From: Okeania sp. SIO2C9
GTDB taxonomy: Bacteria > Cyanobacteriota > Cyanobacteriia > Cyanobacteriales > Microcoleaceae
Length of the DNA: 64,000 bases
Direction of reading: 5' to 3'
Assembly: GCF_010672455.1 (NCBI RefSeq)
Contig: NZ_JAAHGO010000028.1
Location: 37,542 to 101,541 of the forward strand
The notes under the pieces were generated by a model. That model was not told where the DNA came from and searched no databases. It saw only the letters and a list, made by a program, of their open reading frames with translations. The position numbers and the translations under genes were made by a program. Within the stretch, counting starts at the first letter, position 1; every line of letters begins with the position of its first letter. This document shows positions 1 through 9,788 of this stretch, piece after piece.

Positions 1-48
1 TAGAGAACTATAATGAAGAAATAATAAAAACCAGAGGGTAAATTAATC

Positions 49-450
49 TTACTCTACCCGATGACCTGCTTTTTCTTCATCGGGATATAAATCTAACCAA
101 CTTTCATAAAGTGCTTCAATAGCTGAAGTTAATTGCTCAATTTTACCTCTTCTAATCACAGCATTCACTCCATCTATATGTGCTTGACTTCCTGCTTTTC
201 CTAAATGTTTAAAACGCGAAAATTCCCCTTTTTTATTACTTTTTTGGAACACAGGCCTAGACCCTTTAAGTTGATAATACCAATAATGATATTTTTGCCC
301 TTTAGCTTGATACCGTGCTACATAACAATCAGCAGGAGCAACCCATCCTGAAGCTTCAATTTCTGATTTTTCACGTTTTAAAGCAGCTATAGTTTCTTTA
401 ATACGGTCTGCTCTCTATGCTATTTCTAGATTACTGTTGATTTTAGCCAT
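49..450 (-). pseudogene. Small conserved-looking protein gene interrupted by an amber codon
   Basis: Read from the ATG at 450-448, the frame runs MAKINSNLEIA, hits TAG at 417-415 (codon 12), then continues open to the stop at 49 for a total of about 133 residues. The body has a lysine/arginine-rich middle (REKSEIEASGWVAPADCYVARYQ is split here as two segments around residues 25-45), a YHYWYYQLKG stretch and an acidic C-terminus. I do not recognise the family. The open frame on both sides of a single TAG suggests a recent nonsense change rather than a chance frame. The surviving downstream part (from 252) could still be made only with a new start. It lies next to IS debris, so it may be part of a degraded mobile region. 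Confidence 0.5.
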
Positions 451-482
451 TTTTTGAGCTTTTTCATTATGGAATATGTTAC

Positions 483-513
483 CATAGTTCTCTGTTATAA
501 GAAGAGAACTATG
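483..513. repeat. 11-bp perfect inverted repeat at an IS end
   Basis: CATAGTTCTCT (483-493) pairs perfectly with AGAGAACTATG (503-513) across a 9-nt loop. The right arm ends in the ATG that probably starts the transposase fragment. The same arm sequence (AGAGAACTAT) occurs at the very start of the window (3-12). This looks like the terminal or subterminal inverted repeat of the neighbouring insertion sequence. Confidence 0.5.
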
Positions 514-957
514 TTGCCTCACCCTATTTTATCCCAAGTTGACGAACTACTCTCCTCTTTAAAACAATTAATGCCCACCATTTACCAAAAAGAAACTCTA
601 GAATCTGTTTTAGGGTTATTTCTCAATAGTCAAGGAAATGCTGTTCCTCATCATTGTCAAACCAAATCAGAAAGTGCTATTAGTCGCTTCTTAAATCATT
701 ATAATTGGTCAACTCGTTCTCTCATCCGCACTGTTCGTTCTTTCATTCTCAACTTAGTTTTATCTCAAAGAAGAAAAGGACGAAAACCCATTTTACAAGT
801 GATTCTAGATTTAACAACTCTTGAAAAAGTTGGCAAGTTTGTTCATCTCAAATAATTGGTTAGAGTCTATAATCATAAAAAGGGTTTACACATCGTTGTT
901 CTTTACTTAGTGATAGGTAATTGGCGATTTCCTTGGAGTTTTCGTGTATATAGAGAC
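511..957 (+). pseudogene. N-terminal fragment of an IS4-superfamily DDE transposase
   Basis: The probable start is ATG 511 (MLPHPILSQVDELL). The frame matches the N-terminal half of transposases common in cyanobacteria: a helical region with SESAISRFLNHYNW, a basic linker and ILDLTTLEK, whose Asp would be the first DDE residue. An in-frame TAA at 853-855 interrupts it. The same frame then resumes with RVYNHKKGLHIVV...WSFRVYR and stops resembling a transposase near 957. The rest of the catalytic core is missing. The element is therefore truncated and inactive. IS4 versus IS701 assignment is uncertain. Confidence 0.6.
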
Positions 958-1302
958 GTTATAAGTGAGTTCCAGCAAATTTTGAGCGATTGTAATTATT
1001 TGATTTTTATCAACCATATCTATAAGCTGAATTGTACAAATATTTTTTTTGATAACCTTGCCCTTCACTATCCATACTTTTATATCTATAGTCATTCTGA
1101 ATAAGACTGGAACACTTTTTTACCTGAAACTCTTTCAAGGCAAGAAACCCTTGTCTCAATCTTAACTGGAATGACTATATCTACATAGCCTAGCCATCCT
1201 AATAGACTTTTTTTCATAACTTGATTAAAACTTCTTATAGGAAAGTGAGCCAGACAAATATCTGATAATTCAACACTGGGTATGTCACCATTTGCGCTTG
1301 TT

Positions 1303-1430
1303 ATATCATGTCCGGTTGAATAATTAGACTTTGGTGGAAGGAAGGCAGGAGGCAGGAGGCAGGAGGCAGAAGGTTTTCTCAAGAGTGTCACCTTAATTTT
1401 ATACACAAACGATGCTACCGGACATGATAT
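1303..1430. repeat. Miniature element with 14-bp perfect terminal inverted repeats
   Basis: ATATCATGTCCGGT (1303-1316) is the exact reverse complement of ACCGGACATGATAT (1417-1430). The 128-bp interior holds a 7-bp tandem repeat (unit GGCAGGA, about 1343-1370) and no gene. Related ends (ACCGGATTTGATAT, ATACCAAATCCGG) recur at 4095, 37733, 39264, 44160, 44270 and 46617. This suggests a MITE family mobilised by an unlinked transposase. Confidence 0.6.
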
Positions 1431-1536
1431 TACTCTATGACTACCTTGATTGATTTTAATACCAAATTGAAATGAAGCTGCATAGAATAATATTTCAAGC
1501 ATAATTGACCGCAGGTAAGCGTAGATAGAGATAAAT

Positions 1537-1854
1537 CTATTTAATGAATTTCATAATTCTATGCAACCTCATATAAAACTGGTATAAGTTGATAATTAAC
1601 ACTACCGCTAGCTCTGATTTATCCCAAGGATTTCTAATAACAGTAAACTTAAAATAACTATTGAATATCTCTGAAGATACTTCTAACTTAATATGTTTAG
1701 CCATCAAATGTTGAAGACCACCTGTTTGATATTTGTTTGGCAATCCCCAAAATTGCTACTTGGTTCTAGGATGGGGAAAAAGAACATCTTCAATAGAGCT
1801 GCCAGCCGTTTTTGGTATGTGGATAAAAATACATTTGTATCGATCGGATATCAT
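1537..1854 (-). pseudogene. Sulfotransferase-family remnant
   Basis: Translation from ATG 1854-1852 gives MISDRYKCIFIHIPKTAGSS, the classic sulfotransferase start in which PKTAGSS forms the 5'-phosphosulfate loop that binds PAPS. An in-frame TAG follows at codon 33 (1758-1756). The frame then continues with PNKYQTGGLQHLMAKHI, FNSYFKFTVIRNPWDK (the 3'-phosphate-binding strand and RNPWD motif typical of the family) and breaks up. The C-terminal half is gone. Intact relatives sulfate carbohydrates or other small acceptors at the cell surface. This copy cannot be functional because of the internal stop and the truncation. Confidence 0.75.
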
Positions 1855-1954
1855 TGTTGAATCTATCTTTTAAATTACTATTTGGCTATGCTAATTTAGG
1901 CTGTTACAGCAGAGAAAAAAACAAGTTACTGTTAAAGCTTAAAAAATTCATCAT

Positions 1955-2225
1955 GCCACTTTTTCAAAATTCACAACTGTAGCATTTCTGGAGATTGTCA
2001 CGGGGATATTAACACTTCTCTCTAAAGATTAACCTCAATATTTTTCTCCCTAGCAATCACAGTAAAAAATTCAAGTAAGTATTCGGCAATGACACTTTTT
2101 CAAATTTACAACTGTAGCATTTCTGGAAATTGCCACGGGGATATTAATGCTTTTCTCTAAAGATTAACCTCAATATTTTTCTCCCTAGCAATCACAGTAA
2201 AAAATTGAAACAAGTATTCAGAAAT
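1955..2225. repeat. Two tandem copies of a ~135-bp repeat
   Basis: A block starting GCCACTTTTTC at 1955 is repeated from 2091 (GACACTTTTTC), and a partial third start lies at 2226. The period is 136 then 135 bp, and the two copies differ at only a few positions, so the duplication is recent. The block ends at the 3' end of cbiX. It has no open frame of note. Confidence 0.8.
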
Positions 2226-2263
2226 GCCACTTTTTCCTTCTCCTAACTTCAGTCCTTCCTTCT

Positions 2264-3307
2264 TCAAGGAATTTGCCAAATACGCTGATGATATTGTTCT
2301 GGGTTAGGGTAAGGATCGACTGTAGAATTAGTATTGTCGTGACTATTATGGTTATGGTCATGGTTGTGATGATGATGACCATGACCGTGAGAATGTGGTT
2401 CACCAGCAACAGCAGCTAACCGAAACTTACACATTTCACAGTTCATTTGTACTTCTCCTAACTGTGTCTCTATTTCTCTTTCTCGCAATAATTCTAATAA
2501 TGTTGGATGCGCTCCCATTTCTGGCAGACAAGTCATAGAAATATCTGGATATTGTTCTTGTTGTTGAGCTGTAATATCAAATATTTTCTTGACCAAAACT
2601 CCGGTAAATAGAAAGTAGGGCAAAACAATAATACGCTTCGGTTGATATAATCTAGCTCGCCGAAAACCTTCTTCCAAACGAGGGTGAGTAATGCCAATAA
2701 AACAAGTTTCAACTGTTAGATAACCACTGCCTTCCCATAACATTCGAGCCAGTTTATAAACATCTCCATTAGCATCAGGGTCACTCGAACCTCGCCCTAC
2801 AAATAATAAGACTGTTTCAGAGGGATTAAAATTAGTTTCCTCTAATTCCGTTAGACGTGATCGCCACAATTCTAAAATCTTGGGAGTAATGCCAAAATGT
2901 CGTCCATAATGGAATTTTATTTGAGGATGTCGTTGTCTTGCCTGGTCTAATTCATTGGTAATATCAAATTTATTGTGGCGAGCTGCAAATAATAAAATTG
3001 GTAAAGCAGATAATTCTGTGTAACCTTGTTCTACACATTTATCTACTCCTTCTTGAATAGTAGGACCTGTTAATTCTAGAAAGCAAGGTATTACAGGTCG
3101 AGATTTATCTAAATTTTGATAAGCTGCAACAAAATCTAAGAAAGTTTGTCTTCCGTCAGCATCTCGTGTACCATGACCTATCAATAATAAAGGTCTTTGT
3201 AGTGGTAATGGAGGTAATTTATGACTTGTAGAAATACTACTTATTTCTTCTGCTGAAGTTAGATTTTCTTGTGCTTTGATTTCTGAGTTTTGAGTTGAAG
3301 ATTTCAT
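2264..3307 (-). CDS. cbiX: Sirohydrochlorin cobaltochelatase CbiX (long form, His-rich tail)
   Basis: CbiX inserts Co2+ into sirohydrochlorin in the early-cobalt route to vitamin B12 (or feeds sirohaem synthesis). The 347-residue protein has two chelatase halves. The first carries [13 protein letters not shown] with the metal-binding His (about residue 44) and [15 protein letters not shown]. The second carries [15 protein letters not shown] and [22 protein letters not shown] pair near residue 289 is followed by a histidine-rich tail ([16 protein letters not shown]), as in other long CbiX proteins, probably for metal storage or delivery. The first ~35 residues are a low-complexity Ser/Glu leader. 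The start ATG at 3307 has AGGA upstream. It lies behind a B12 riboswitch, which supports the B12 role and implies repression by cobalamin. Confidence 0.9.
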   Translation of the reverse strand: MKSSTQNSEIKAQENLTSAEEISSISTSHKLPPLPLQRPLLLIGHGTRDADGRQTFLDFVAAYQNLDKSRPVIPCFLELTGPTIQEGVDKCVEQGYTELSALPILLFAARHNKFDITNELDQARQRHPQIKFHYGRHFGITPKILELWRSRLTELEETNFNPSETVLLFVGRGSSDPDANGDVYKLARMLWEGSGYLTVETCFIGITHPRLEEGFRRARLYQPKRIIVLPYFLFTGVLVKKIFDITAQQQEQYPDISMTCLPEMGAHPTLLELLREREIETQLGEVQMNCEMCKFRLAAVAGEPHSHGHGHHHHNHDHNHNSHDNTNSTVDPYPNPEQYHQRIWQIP

Positions 3308-3344
3308 TAATTATCCTTTCCTGTGTCAGGCAGGAAGCTAGGGT

Positions 3345-3500
3345 TTACAAGTTACAAGTAGGTGTTCTGGCTGATCGAGTTCTTTTGATTAGCAAGTAGT
3401 TATTTATTTTATCTATTAACTATTTTTATCAATTTGTCGATTTACAGTTGCCGCACAGCCCCGGACTTACACCGGAGTTTCCCCACTTTTTCAGCAAAAT
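3345..3500 (-). promoter_or_regulatory. Cobalamin (B12) riboswitch upstream of cbiX
   Basis: On the minus strand, 3484-3441 reads GGGGAAACTCCGGTGTAAGT followed by the GGGCTG...CGGCAACTGTAA segment, the conserved core of cobalamin aptamers. Closer to the gene, 3372-3358 reads AGCCAGAACACCTAC, the B12 box. The two elements are in the correct order and spacing and point at cbiX, whose ATG is about 50 nt downstream. The expression platform was not resolved. Confidence 0.85.
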
Positions 3501-3660
3501 ATATATAGCAGTGTAAGCATTTCCTGCGGAATGCTGGACAAACAGCTATTAGCTGTAAGCTAGCCTCCTCCGGAGGAACTGCGGACTTCAGCAACAAGAC
3601 TCTCTCCTTAAGGACAGTATTTAAATTAACAACTGACTTTAAGGGCAAGGGAGGCAACTT

Positions 3661-5028
3661 TTCTAGTAAGACAATTAATAAAGCTTTTATCTTAAACTAA
3701 AAGCAATAGCTGATAGCTGATGGCTGACCGCTGAATGCTTACATAGCAATTAGCACATCACCCATGCATATTCATATTTTTTTCTCGATATTACTTCGTT
3801 TTCAAAGTCAGTTAATATCTTTAATTTATACAGAAGTTGCTATCAATTATTTTTGTAAAAATTGCCACTATTTTTTAATCCTGGCTTACAGCACATTGCA
3901 GGTTTATGAGGTACAGATTATCCAATCATTATTTTAATGAATTAATGAATATTGTTATTCTGTTGGTGTACCTCACTTACTTGAAAAGTGGTGTAACTTT
4001 TAGTTATTTTAGCAGACTTAATTTATTATGCAATTCTTAAAAAATTCTAATGATTAATTAAAATTTGCTAGATTACCACTATTAAACTTATTAATACCAA
4101 ATCCGACCATCGAAAGCTAGTTTTTCCAAATTTTCTTAACCCTTCTGCAACCTACCTTCTGTTTTACCAATTGATAATGAATTGATAATGAATTAATCAA
4201 GGTTTAAAGCCTCTTTTTTTAAGAAGAAAAAGCAAAGAATTTCTTCGGTTGTATTAGTCTTGTTCATTTTAGACAGAGGTCATTTCAGTTATCAGTTATC
4301 AGTTATCAGTTATCAGTACCTCTGCAATAAGGAGGCTTGAAATCTGAAATATTCTCTTTTTTTATCCCCTTAAAAGGGGAGGCGCATACCCAGAATTTTT
4401 CGGTAATTATCAATTATTCATGCTTCAATTTTTGAATCTTTTAATTAGCTGGATTTTAGGGCCGCCTCACCATCGCCATCTTTAAGCCAAAATTTATATG
4501 TTTTGTCAGTTATCAAAGCTGCTGTAGTGTAGGAATAGTTAAAATTATTCTGTTTATCATTGTGGTCAGCACTCAAAGAAAAACGGCGGGGGGATGAAAT
4601 TAAGGTTGCACGCCAGAAAAAATTCTGATACATTAAATAAACTTCGGTTAACTCGAAACCTTGCATGATTTTTTAGTCAACAAAATAATAATCAAGAATA
4701 TAACAAGGAAGGCGATCGGGAAAATGATATTACCCAAAATTTGGGGTAGGTGTCTCCCCCTTAAACGGGGCAGGGTAAATTTATTGTCATTAGAGAAAAA
4801 TTGATGGGGAAATGGGGACCCACCCCTAACATCTCCCAGGAGGGGAATGTGGGGAGGTGGGGATATCTGTAATATTTGCACAATTTTTTGTATTTCTTAT
4901 GAATATTCTCTGACGACAAAGAATTAGCCCTCCTGCCTTAAGCGGGGGAATTTTGAATGCATATAGTCGCAGACATGCTCAACTGTGTGGTATATTTTTA
5001 TCGTAGCATCAAACGATCAAACATTTCT
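3661..5028. other. Gene-free, repeat-rich spacer
   Basis: No convincing gene. It contains heptamer repeats (CAGTTAT unit, about 4285-4316), a partial copy of the CCCCTTAAAAGGGG miniature element (about 4355-4415) and GC-rich hairpin pieces near 4745-4860. A short minus-strand open frame at 4666-4445 has a protein-like composition (LMYQNFFWRATLISSPRRFS) and could be a gene scrap, but I cannot assign it. Confidence 0.5.
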
Positions 5029-6325
5029 ATGCTCATCTATGAAATGAAGTTGCAAGGCACACAAGGCCAATATAATCAGCTAGACTCAGCCATTAGGACT
5101 GGTTGATTTGTGGGAAATAGCATGATCCGAGCATGGATAGATAGAGAAATTAAAAGTCGTAACGATGCCTACAAATACTGCACAAAACTAGCACATAATC
5201 TTGAGTTTCCCTGGGCCAAATAACTCAACTCAATGACTAGACAAGCTCATGCACAGAGGGCATGGGCAGCAATAGAAAGATTCTATCGAAATTCTCAAGC
5301 TAATGTTGCTGGTAAGAAGGCGGTGCGACCCCGCGACGACGGCAGCTCCCTTGCGGAACGCGCACCAACAGAGGTTTTCCCAAATTTCCTTCCGAATGCT
5401 ACGCAAACAAAAAATACCTTGTGAGAGACTCAGTAGAATACAAAACTAGCGGATGGAAACTATCGGAGGATAGACGCTATTTAACTTTCACTGATGGTTT
5501 TAAAGCAGGTACTTTTAAACTTTGGGGTAGTCGAAACCTTCATTTCTATCAAATCAAGCAAATCAAACGAGTCACAGTTGTCAGAAGAGATGATAGCTAG
5601 TATGCTCAATTCTTGATTGACACGCCCTAGAGAGGAGGAGAAAAACCTCAAAGGGCAGCAATTAGGAATAGACTTAGGTTGAAATCATTTCTATACAGAT
5701 TCTCAAGGCCAAAAAATAGAGAATCCGAAATTTTTGAGCAAAGATCACAAAAAAATCAAAAAACGACAACGTGGTCTATCTCGTACTCAAAAGAGTAGTC
5801 AAAACAAAATTAAGGCCAGAAATAGATTAGGTAGAGCGCATCTGAAAGTTTCACGCAGACGTAACGACTGGGCAGTTAAGTTAGCACAGTGCGTCATACA
5901 GTAAGTGCGACTTGGTAGCGATCGAAAACCTGAAAGTGCGTAATATGATCAAACACCATAAGTTAGCAAAGTCCATAGCAGATGCAGCATGGTACAGGTG
6001 AGCGAGAATGGTTGGAGTATTTTGGAAGAGTTTATGGTGTGCCTCTGGTAGTAGTAGAACCTACATATACTTGTGTAAATTGTTCAAACTGCGGTGGTCT
6101 TGTGGTTAAAACTCTCAGCACCAGGACTAATCAATGGCCACACTGTGGTTATATTGCCGACAGGGGAGAATTCAGCAATCAACATACTCATTCTCTGGAT
6201 TAAGAGAATCAGCAACTACCCTGGGGCACAGTTGGAATAACGGCCTCCGGAGAGAACGACCTCTACTTGAAGGAGGAAACTCCAACAAGTAAGTTGACTC
6301 GACGAAACAGGAAAGTCTCATAGTG
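5029..6325 (+). pseudogene. tnpB: Degenerate IS200/IS605-type TnpB
   Basis: The frame from ATG 5029 reads MLIYEMKLQGTQGQYNQLDS, a TnpB/OrfB N-terminus, but has in-frame stops (after AIRTG and FPWAK) and frameshifts later. Recognisable pieces follow in order: SMTRQAHAQRAWAAIERFYR, VEYKTSGWKLSEDRRYLTF, GIDLG-like RuvC start near 5665, KKIKKRQRGLSRTQKSS, VAIENLKVRNM (RuvC glutamate), and the zinc ribbon CVNCSNCGG...CPHCGY-like with one Cys changed. A 45-bp GC-rich palindromic repeat (about 5319-5370) interrupts the N-terminal half; a similar piece is at 43602. TnpB is an RNA-guided DNA nuclease, but this copy is dead. It ends next to a typical right-end hairpin. Confidence 0.8.
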
Positions 6326-6330
6326 ATGTG

Positions 6331-6366
6331 GGAATCCCCTCGCTTTTAGGCAGGGGAGAATGTCAA
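6331..6366 (+). mobile_element. IS200/IS605-type right-end hairpin
   Basis: GGAATCCCCT...AGGGGAGAATGTCAA forms the stem-loop seen at the right ends of cyanobacterial TnpB elements. Matching ends occur at 37330-37365, 47593-47627 and, inverted, at 61859-61905. It closes the degenerate tnpB element. Confidence 0.65.
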
Positions 6367-6860
6367 TGAAAGGGCGATTTTTAATAGTCAAGCAGGAGAG
6401 GTTTTTCAACAGAGGAAGATTTTCAGAAAATATCCCCTACTCCCCCACTTCTTCTTGAAGGATTAAAAAAATCTAAGTTATCAAATATTCGGCCAAAATA
6501 ACACTTTATAGTCTCGATACTTATAAAGAACATCTACAAAAGAAAAAAGATTCAAAACGTGGACTTGTTAACTGCAAAAGAAAGTTCTGCGGGATATAGG
6601 GAAATAAAAAATTTCAGCTTTGCAGATGATATTTATAATTTCAAGGAACAATCATCTCCTATTTATAGACGTAACTTTATACTATATTACAACCAGTCTT
6701 AAGCTGAAAAAAAGTTGTGAGGAGAAAACAATCTTTCACCTCTAACGGCAATTCTCAACCAGAGTTAGCCTAGAATATTCAAAACTAATTAAGCAAGATT
6801 GGTAACAAAACGATAGAATCGTAAGCCGTAGTATCTGACAACATAATTCTGAAAATTACC
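6367..6860. other. Spacer without recognisable gene
   Basis: Short open frames only, with no family signature. The last part is presumably the promoter region of the intron-split gene that starts at 6861. Confidence 0.5.
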
Positions 6861-9530
6861 ATGAATGACACAACTAACGAATTACTCGAAAATATGCCCA
6901 GGGAGCAGAGGGTTGGGCAACTGCGCAACTTAATTGAAACTTTACACATAGCTGATGAAGTGGCCAGTAAAGGCTATTTAATCACCAGCTCAGAGTTAGC
7001 AGATTTAATGGACATCAATGCCAGTGCTGTCACCAGTCGTGGAGACCATTGGGTCTGGCGGAACTGGGTAGTATCTAGAGTACGTCGTGAAGGAAACCAA
7101 AGTGCGATTCGTTTCTGCTAAAAGTCAAGGCCATCAAGTTAAGACGTGAGTAGAGTAAGGCCATAAGCCTTATAACTAAATGACCTTGGAGGTGAGATTC
7201 CTTCCGCCCAGGTGCAGGGTTGACAGCATTACCCCTACGGTAGCGAGTAGCGACCAATCCGTAAAGCGGGGTAAAAAGGTGGTAAAGCTCTTAGCTTAAA
7301 TGAGTTTCCATCGAGCACAATACCCATTGGATAGCGAAAAGCGAAGATGTAATTGAAGCGTCGTAATTTTTAACCAGTGAAAGAAGCTGTGACACTGGAG
7401 CCAAAAGGCAGAGGATAGGGAGTTAGCGAGTTTTGGTTCGGCTAATAAGCACTTCCCTTAAACCCGGCGTAAAGCATCGTCCTAAAGGTATATAAATAAG
7501 GTCATTTGGAACGAAGTAACCCATGAAAAACTCTTGAATTATTTAGCATTCAGCACTCAGCAATCAGCTTTCAGCTATGCTCACCCTTATTTGGGTTTTG
7601 AAGCTAATAGCCCTACTATAGCAGAAGTCAGAAGTTAAATTCTTGCTGTGACATCTTTAAGAGACCCGATAATGTCATACTGCCTTCAGCTATAGGTATT
7701 GATAACTGATAACTGATAACTGATAACTGAATCAAGTAGGTGCTAACCGGATGTTTGATTGGGAAGGATTGTGTCAGAAGCAAAGGCCCTTATTTAATGT
7801 AATGGGATAGGCTGACGGACACACGGTGATTTGGAATGTAGAGTTTGATTAGGTAATAGAAATGTCCAATACGAGTTTAAAGACTACGGTGGAATGGCAG
7901 GAATGGCGCGATATTAACTGGTTAAAGGTTGAGCGTCACGTCTTTAAGTTACAGGACAGAATCTACAGAGCCTCTGAGAGTCGTGATTATGTTGCATTTC
8001 GTAGACCCCAAAAAATTTTGCTGAGGTCCTGGTACGCTAAGTTATTGGCCGTGCGTGGGGTGATTCAAGATAACCAGAGTGAGAAAATTTGGTCTTCGGA
8101 AAAGCTGTTTGCTTTGGCTGAAACTTTGGACATAACTGGCAAGGTTAAGTCTAGGAGAGGCACTATGGAGGACTACGCTCTACAAATACTTGTCAAGATG
8201 GCTCTGGAGCCAGAATGGGAGGGTATTTTTGAATCTAGTTGTTATGGGTTTAGACCGGGGCGATCGCCTCAAGATGCCGTAGAAGCAATTTTTGGTTTTG
8301 TCAAGCTGGAGCCTAAGTATATGCTTGAGGCTGACATAGCTAAGTCTTCTGAGGGTATTAACTACGAACTATTACTGGAAAGGCTAGGTACTTATCCTAC
8401 ATTGCGTCGAAAAATCAAAGTTTGGTTGAAGACTGGTGTGATGGATGAGGAAAGCTTGTTTCCAACGGAGGAGCAGATGGCAAGGGGTGGAGTTATTTCT
8501 TCATTTCTGGCAAATGTGGCTCTTCATGGTATGGAGGAGCAAATCAAGGAGTATGCTGAAATTTTTGATTTTCAATCTGTGGAAAGCGGGTATGAAGTAT
8601 CAAGGGTGGATAGCAGTGAATACTTGGGTTTGGTTCGCTATGGTAGTAGTTTGGCGATCGCTCATAAAGATATAGATGTGGTTCAAAAATGCCAAGTAAA
8701 GGTTAAAGAGTGGTTGTCTGAAATAGGGCTGGAGTTAAAACCAAGTGGGACAAGAGTGGTTCATACTTTATATGAGTATGGTGGAGAAAAACCAGGGTTT
8801 GATTTCTTGGGGTTCAATATCAGACAATATGAGGTGGGCAAAAATCAAGGTAAGCTTGGTTTTAAAACTGAAGTCAAACCAAGTGACCAGAGCATGAAGA
8901 GTCATTATCGTCAAATCGCTGAGGTTATAGATGGACATAAGTCTGCACCACAGGTTGCTTTAATTAGAAGGCTTAATCCTATTATTCGGGATTGGGTCAA
9001 CTATTACTCGGCTGTGGTGAGTAAGAAAGCTTTTAGGGATTTGGATCATTTAGTACACCAAAAACTCTGGCGTTGGGCAAGAAGAAGACATTCCAATAAA
9101 AATAATGACTGGATTTCTCAAAAGTATTGGCATTCTGGGGAAAACAGAAAGGAATTTTCGTGTAGTTATGAGGATGGCAGTGGAGTGAAGCTGTTGAAAC
9201 ACACAGAAGTTCCTCTTGTTAGACAGGAGAATGTTAACAAGGACTGGTTTTATTGGAGTAGGCAAAAAGACTTTCAATTTTTGAACAAGTAGGGTGGTTG
9301 TACTACTCAAAAGGTAAGAAGGGGAAAGTTTTGGGTGCTATTGAATTGCATAGACATTGCTACGATCTGAAAACTGCTAAGAATAGTGGTAGAGGTACTC
9401 ATTTTGATTGGAGCCAAATCACTGAGGAGCCGGATGAGGTGAAAGTCTCACGTCCGGTTTTGGAGACGAGTAATTCTAGTGATGGAATTGCTTAGTTTAA
9501 CTTCTCTGGCAATTAGAAAGAGTTGATTAA
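6861..9530 (+). CDS. Small HTH-like cyanobacterial protein split by a group II intron (exons 6861-7101 and 9502-9530)
   Basis: Exon 1 encodes MNDTTNELLENMPREQRVGQ to VRREGNQ and ends after the first base of codon 81. Joining base 7101 to 9502 gives ATT CTC TGG CAA TTA GAA AGA GTT GAT TAA, so the mature protein ends ILWQLERVD at 89 residues. The restored end is in frame and natural-looking, which is good evidence that splicing keeps the gene alive. The family is a short cyanobacterial protein with a helix-turn-helix-like core (ITSSELADLMDINASAVTSRG) and a Trp/Arg-rich C-terminus. DNA binding is likely but the function is unknown to me. Unspliced, the product would end with a few aberrant residues. 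Confidence 0.75.
7862..9292 (+). CDS. ltrA-like: Group II intron maturase with an inactivated reverse transcriptase
   Basis: The 476-residue intron-encoded protein has the expected order: N-terminal WQEWRDINWLKVERHVFKLQ, RT blocks (CYGFRPGRSPQDAVEAIF, LEADIA, GGVISSFLANVALHG), then maturase domain X (LIRRLNPIIRDWVNYYS about residues 385-405, LWRWARRRH). Key RT features are lost. The active-site YADD is YGSS (residues 260-263), the second motif-A Asp is Glu (164), and the finger segments around NTAGVDG and the RRVWIPKPG stretch are deleted (gaps near residues 72 and 97). The HNH endonuclease is also missing; its tail (ELHRHCYDLKTAK) survives out of frame after the stop. An uninterrupted frame with an intact domain X suggests it is kept for splicing only. 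Confidence 0.85.
   Translation: MSNTSLKTTVEWQEWRDINWLKVERHVFKLQDRIYRASESRDYVAFRRPQKILLRSWYAKLLAVRGVIQDNQSEKIWSSEKLFALAETLDITGKVKSRRGTMEDYALQILVKMALEPEWEGIFESSCYGFRPGRSPQDAVEAIFGFVKLEPKYMLEADIAKSSEGINYELLLERLGTYPTLRRKIKVWLKTGVMDEESLFPTEEQMARGGVISSFLANVALHGMEEQIKEYAEIFDFQSVESGYEVSRVDSSEYLGLVRYGSSLAIAHKDIDVVQKCQVKVKEWLSEIGLELKPSGTRVVHTLYEYGGEKPGFDFLGFNIRQYEVGKNQGKLGFKTEVKPSDQSMKSHYRQIAEVIDGHKSAPQVALIRRLNPIIRDWVNYYSAVVSKKAFRDLDHLVHQKLWRWARRRHSNKNNDWISQKYWHSGENRKEFSCSYEDGSGVKLLKHTEVPLVRQENVNKDWFYWSRQKDFQFLNK
9427..9460 (+). ncRNA. Group II intron domain V
   Basis: GAGCCGGATGAGGTGAAAGT continuing to the closing CCGGTTT folds into the 34-nt hairpin with a GAAA-type tetraloop region and the AGC catalytic triad (9428-9430). 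The pairing is preserved, consistent with an active ribozyme. Confidence 0.85.
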
Positions 9531-9788
9531 TTTGATTCCTAATTTTTTCTGTAATTAGGGATAGGTGATGATAGCGATCGCTTACTTTTTTAATTGGGGA
9601 GCGATCGCTTCAATAGTTTTAATCGGTGGTTGCCCCTCGTCGCGCCAACCTTGTATTTACGCTAGGTGATTAAGCGAATTTAACATTAAGGGGCTTAGTG
9701 ATATTATTAGAAAGCTAATCTAGTTTTCTTTTAATATTGTATATCCTACAAAATGCTACTTAATCTAGTATCTTAATAATCAGAAAGT

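Larger units (their letters stand above)
7102..9501 (+). mobile_element. Group II intron, 2,400 nt
   Basis: The 5' boundary is GTGCG at 7102, the group II consensus. A 34-nt domain V follows at 9427-9460, then a domain VI-like hairpin, and the intron ends ...GTTTAAC (AY consensus) at 9501. Both boundaries are fixed independently by restoration of the host frame. The ORF lies in domain IV. The segment 7541-7735, between the 5' ribozyme part and the ORF, has been filled with genome repeats, including GATAACT heptamers at about 7694-7728, so the ribozyme tolerates extra sequence there. The intron belongs with the chloroplast-like maturase types judging by its protein. Confidence 0.9.

Noticed and set aside
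1092..1502. 136-residue minus-strand open frame
   Set aside because: It runs across a miniature element and heptamer repeats and has no protein-like pattern.
415..1758. Amber recoding (readthrough or pyrrolysine) because two frames are cut by TAG
   Set aside because: Both frames show other decay or lie in IS debris, and neighbouring pseudogenes have TAA and TGA too; ordinary nonsense mutations explain them.
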